NCBI GenBank assembly: GCA_900553765.1
Contig: USET01000051.1
Coordinates: forward strand, 1 to 7,017
DNA length: 7,017 nt
Direction of reading: 5' to 3'
Source of the DNA: an uncultured Mycoplasmatota bacterium
Lineage (GTDB): Bacteria; Bacillota_I; Bacilli_A; RF39; UBA660
Below, one piece after another: positions 5,795 to 7,017 of this stretch (its first letter is position 1; every line of letters starts with the position of its first letter). The position numbers were made by a program, and so were the translations under genes. The notes below the pieces were generated by a model. That model saw only the letters and a program-made list of their open reading frames with translations, searched no databases and had not been told where the DNA came from.

Positions 5795-6958
5795 CTATTT
5801 ATTTCTTTGAAATAACTCATATAACCAAACAGAAGGATAGCCGATCTTTGGTACTGAATATACAACAACACCCTTAATCTGATCCGGAGTCACTTCTCCA
5901 ACATCCTCCGCGTTATTATTATCTCCTTTTGTAATATAAGCAACTGTACCATCGGATTTTACTTTTTTCTCTTTAATACGATGGACAACTTCCTTTTCTG
6001 TTGTTTGAAAACGAATAATCGTTCCTTCTTTTAAATCTTTCTTTGCTTCATCACTGATTTTTTGTACAATTACAGCGTCACCTCGCGCGAATTTTGGAAC
6101 CATACTATTAGATATAATAGCAATCGGCTGGTAAGTGAAAAAACCACCGACAAATCCTACAACGAGAAATACAATTACAAATGTAGGAATTAGCCTCAAC
6201 GGTGATTCTTTACGGATTTGACGCCGTGATAAAAACCGTTCATCCGACATTTCAATATAATTTATATTAAAGTAGACGATCACTGGTAAAATCATTCTAA
6301 TAATTCCGGTAAAAAACCAGTCCAAATCTGGAAAAATCGGAATTAACAAGTCAAACAACGCAAAAGCAACTTGATAAATAAATAACGATTTTAATCCAGC
6401 CTTTCTCGCTAAAAACACTAAAAGAATGTTGCGAAAAACTGATGGTGTGATTGTAGAACAGACAAATTTAAAAGCTTCTTCTAGTGTCTTACATTGAGTC
6501 GCTATCGTAGATAAATTCACATCCACAAAAATAAATAATATAACGATCACTGCATACCAAGTTATCTTGCCACGTGCATCTTGCACCAAATGATATCGAG
6601 TAAACTCCTCCAATAAAATGACAGGAATAAATTTCCATATATTGGAAATAATTGCCAATAAGTCATGTGAATACGGACTTTTTTGATAGCCAAAAAGCAA
6701 TCCTGTAAAGAAATACGCCATAAAGTATATGATTAGTATAATCAAAATTGTCTGTATTTTATCAGTTTCTCTACGGATTCTACCCTTTTTAAAGCCGATC
6801 ACTAAATATATGTAGCCAGCAATAACAATCCAATATAACAAATTTAAAAAAGCTGACCCAATTTCACTGTTAAAAAGATTAATCCATGGAGAGGAAAATA
6901 AAATGTAGAACAAAAGAAGCATATAAATAGGCATTATTTTTAAATTGATACTTCTCAT
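5795..6958 (-). CDS. sipW: SipW-like (ER-type) signal peptidase I with polytopic N-terminal domain
   Basis: Removes signal peptides from exported proteins at the outer face of the membrane. The C-terminal peptidase part at about 277-387 has the Ser box ISNSMVPKFARGD (282-294, Ser285 nucleophile). VVHRI (324-328) carries His326 where bacterial enzymes have Lys, and KGDNNNAED (344-352) supplies acidic residues. This is the SipW/SPC11-like, ER-type pattern. SipW enzymes are usually about 190 residues; this one is 387, because about 255 residues with roughly eight hydrophobic segments (about 9-29, 35-56, 69-90, 100-116, 132-150, 193-210, 215-233, 257-276) precede it. I do not recognise that domain. 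It has an EEFTRYH cluster at 117-123 near a membrane edge. The ATG at 6958 has AAAGGGGG about ten bases upstream, a rather long spacing. It is first gene of the pair with DUF5305, and no clear promoter was found. Confidence 0.9.
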   Translation of the reverse strand: MRSINLKIMPIYMLLLFYILFSSPWINLFNSEIGSAFLNLLYWIVIAGYIYLVIGFKKGRIRRETDKIQTILIILIIYFMAYFFTGLLFGYQKSPYSHDLLAIISNIWKFIPVILLEEFTRYHLVQDARGKITWYAVIVILFIFVDVNLSTIATQCKTLEEAFKFVCSTITPSVFRNILLVFLARKAGLKSLFIYQVAFALFDLLIPIFPDLDWFFTGIIRMILPVIVYFNINYIEMSDERFLSRRQIRKESPLRLIPTFVIVFLVVGFVGGFFTYQPIAIISNSMVPKFARGDAVIVQKISDEAKKDLKEGTIIRFQTTEKEVVHRIKEKKVKSDGTVAYITKGDNNNAEDVGEVTPDQIKGVVVYSVPKIGYPSVWLYELFQRNK

Positions 6959-6993
6959 GCTTTTATTTCCCCCTTTTAACCATAGATATTATG

Positions 6994-7017
6994 CAAAAAG
7001 GAAGAGGTGCTCTTCCT
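6994..7017 (-). terminator. Rho-independent terminator of an upstream gene beyond the right edge
   Basis: Perfect 8-bp stem AGGAAGAG (6999-7006) with CTCTTCCT (7010-7017), GTG loop on plus, and five Ts on the minus strand (6998-6994). The stem may extend past the window. It shows that another minus-strand gene ends just outside, about 40 bases before sipW. Confidence 0.78.

Noticed and set aside
6587..6607. CPBP/Abi intramembrane protease motif in the signal peptidase N-terminal domain (EEFTRYH)
   Set aside because: CPBP needs EExxxR and a later FxxxH pair; here the spacing is EExxR and no matching second motif was seen.
6959..6993. Promoter for sipW between the upstream terminator and the ATG (CATAAT at about 6988-6993)
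   Set aside because: The hexamer is -10-like, but the -35 position would fall inside the terminator stem with no match to SigA or SigG consensus.

Overview
The window is AT-rich DNA from a spore-forming Bacillota. The main evidence is two sporulation-specific genes, spoIIM (engulfment) and spoIVB (forespore-to-mother-cell signalling protease). The codon use, the Shine-Dalgarno sites and the short intergenic gaps with hairpin terminators fit this. The MnmA start, with its longer loop between the P-loop and the catalytic Cys, resembles Erysipelotrichia/Mollicutes-type MnmA as I remember it. A gut Erysipelotrichia or Turicibacter-like Bacilli member is therefore my best guess, but this is inference.

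Layout, left to right. All genes are on the minus strand except one small ORF. Positions 1-538 hold the N-terminal half of mnmA, which runs off the left edge, with its own SigA-type promoter. Positions 622-1359 encode a membrane-anchored glucosaminidase/lysozyme-fold cell-wall hydrolase with a strong SigA promoter flanked by inverted repeats and a UUCG terminator. Positions 1517-2134 hold spoIIM, with a SigE-like promoter. Positions 2222-2338, on the plus strand and divergent from spoIIM, encode a 38-residue basic single-pass membrane protein with its own promoter, Shine-Dalgarno site and terminator. Positions 2368-3498 encode a GNAT/SCP2 (Eis-like) acetyltransferase. Positions 3562-4563 hold spoIVB, with a SigG-like promoter. 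Positions 4692-5774 and 5795-6958 form a two-gene operon, transcribed sipW-like first and then a DUF5305 protein. The right edge carries the terminator of a further minus-strand gene outside the window.

Most genes look like independent transcription units. Terminators overlap or abut stop codons, and the next gene's -35 box sits in or next to the T-tract. The two sporulation genes are not beside their Bacillus subtilis neighbours, and each carries a promoter-like motif of the sigma factor expected from B. subtilis (SigE for spoIIM, SigG for spoIVB). The most unusual part is the right-hand operon. There an ER-type (Ser/His) signal peptidase carries a roughly 250-residue polytopic membrane domain at its N-terminus and is paired with a bitopic DUF5305 protein, which suggests a dedicated export/processing unit whose substrate may lie just outside the window. 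No tRNA, rRNA, CRISPR, insertion sequence or riboswitch was seen, and no gene-free stretch exceeds about 160 bases.
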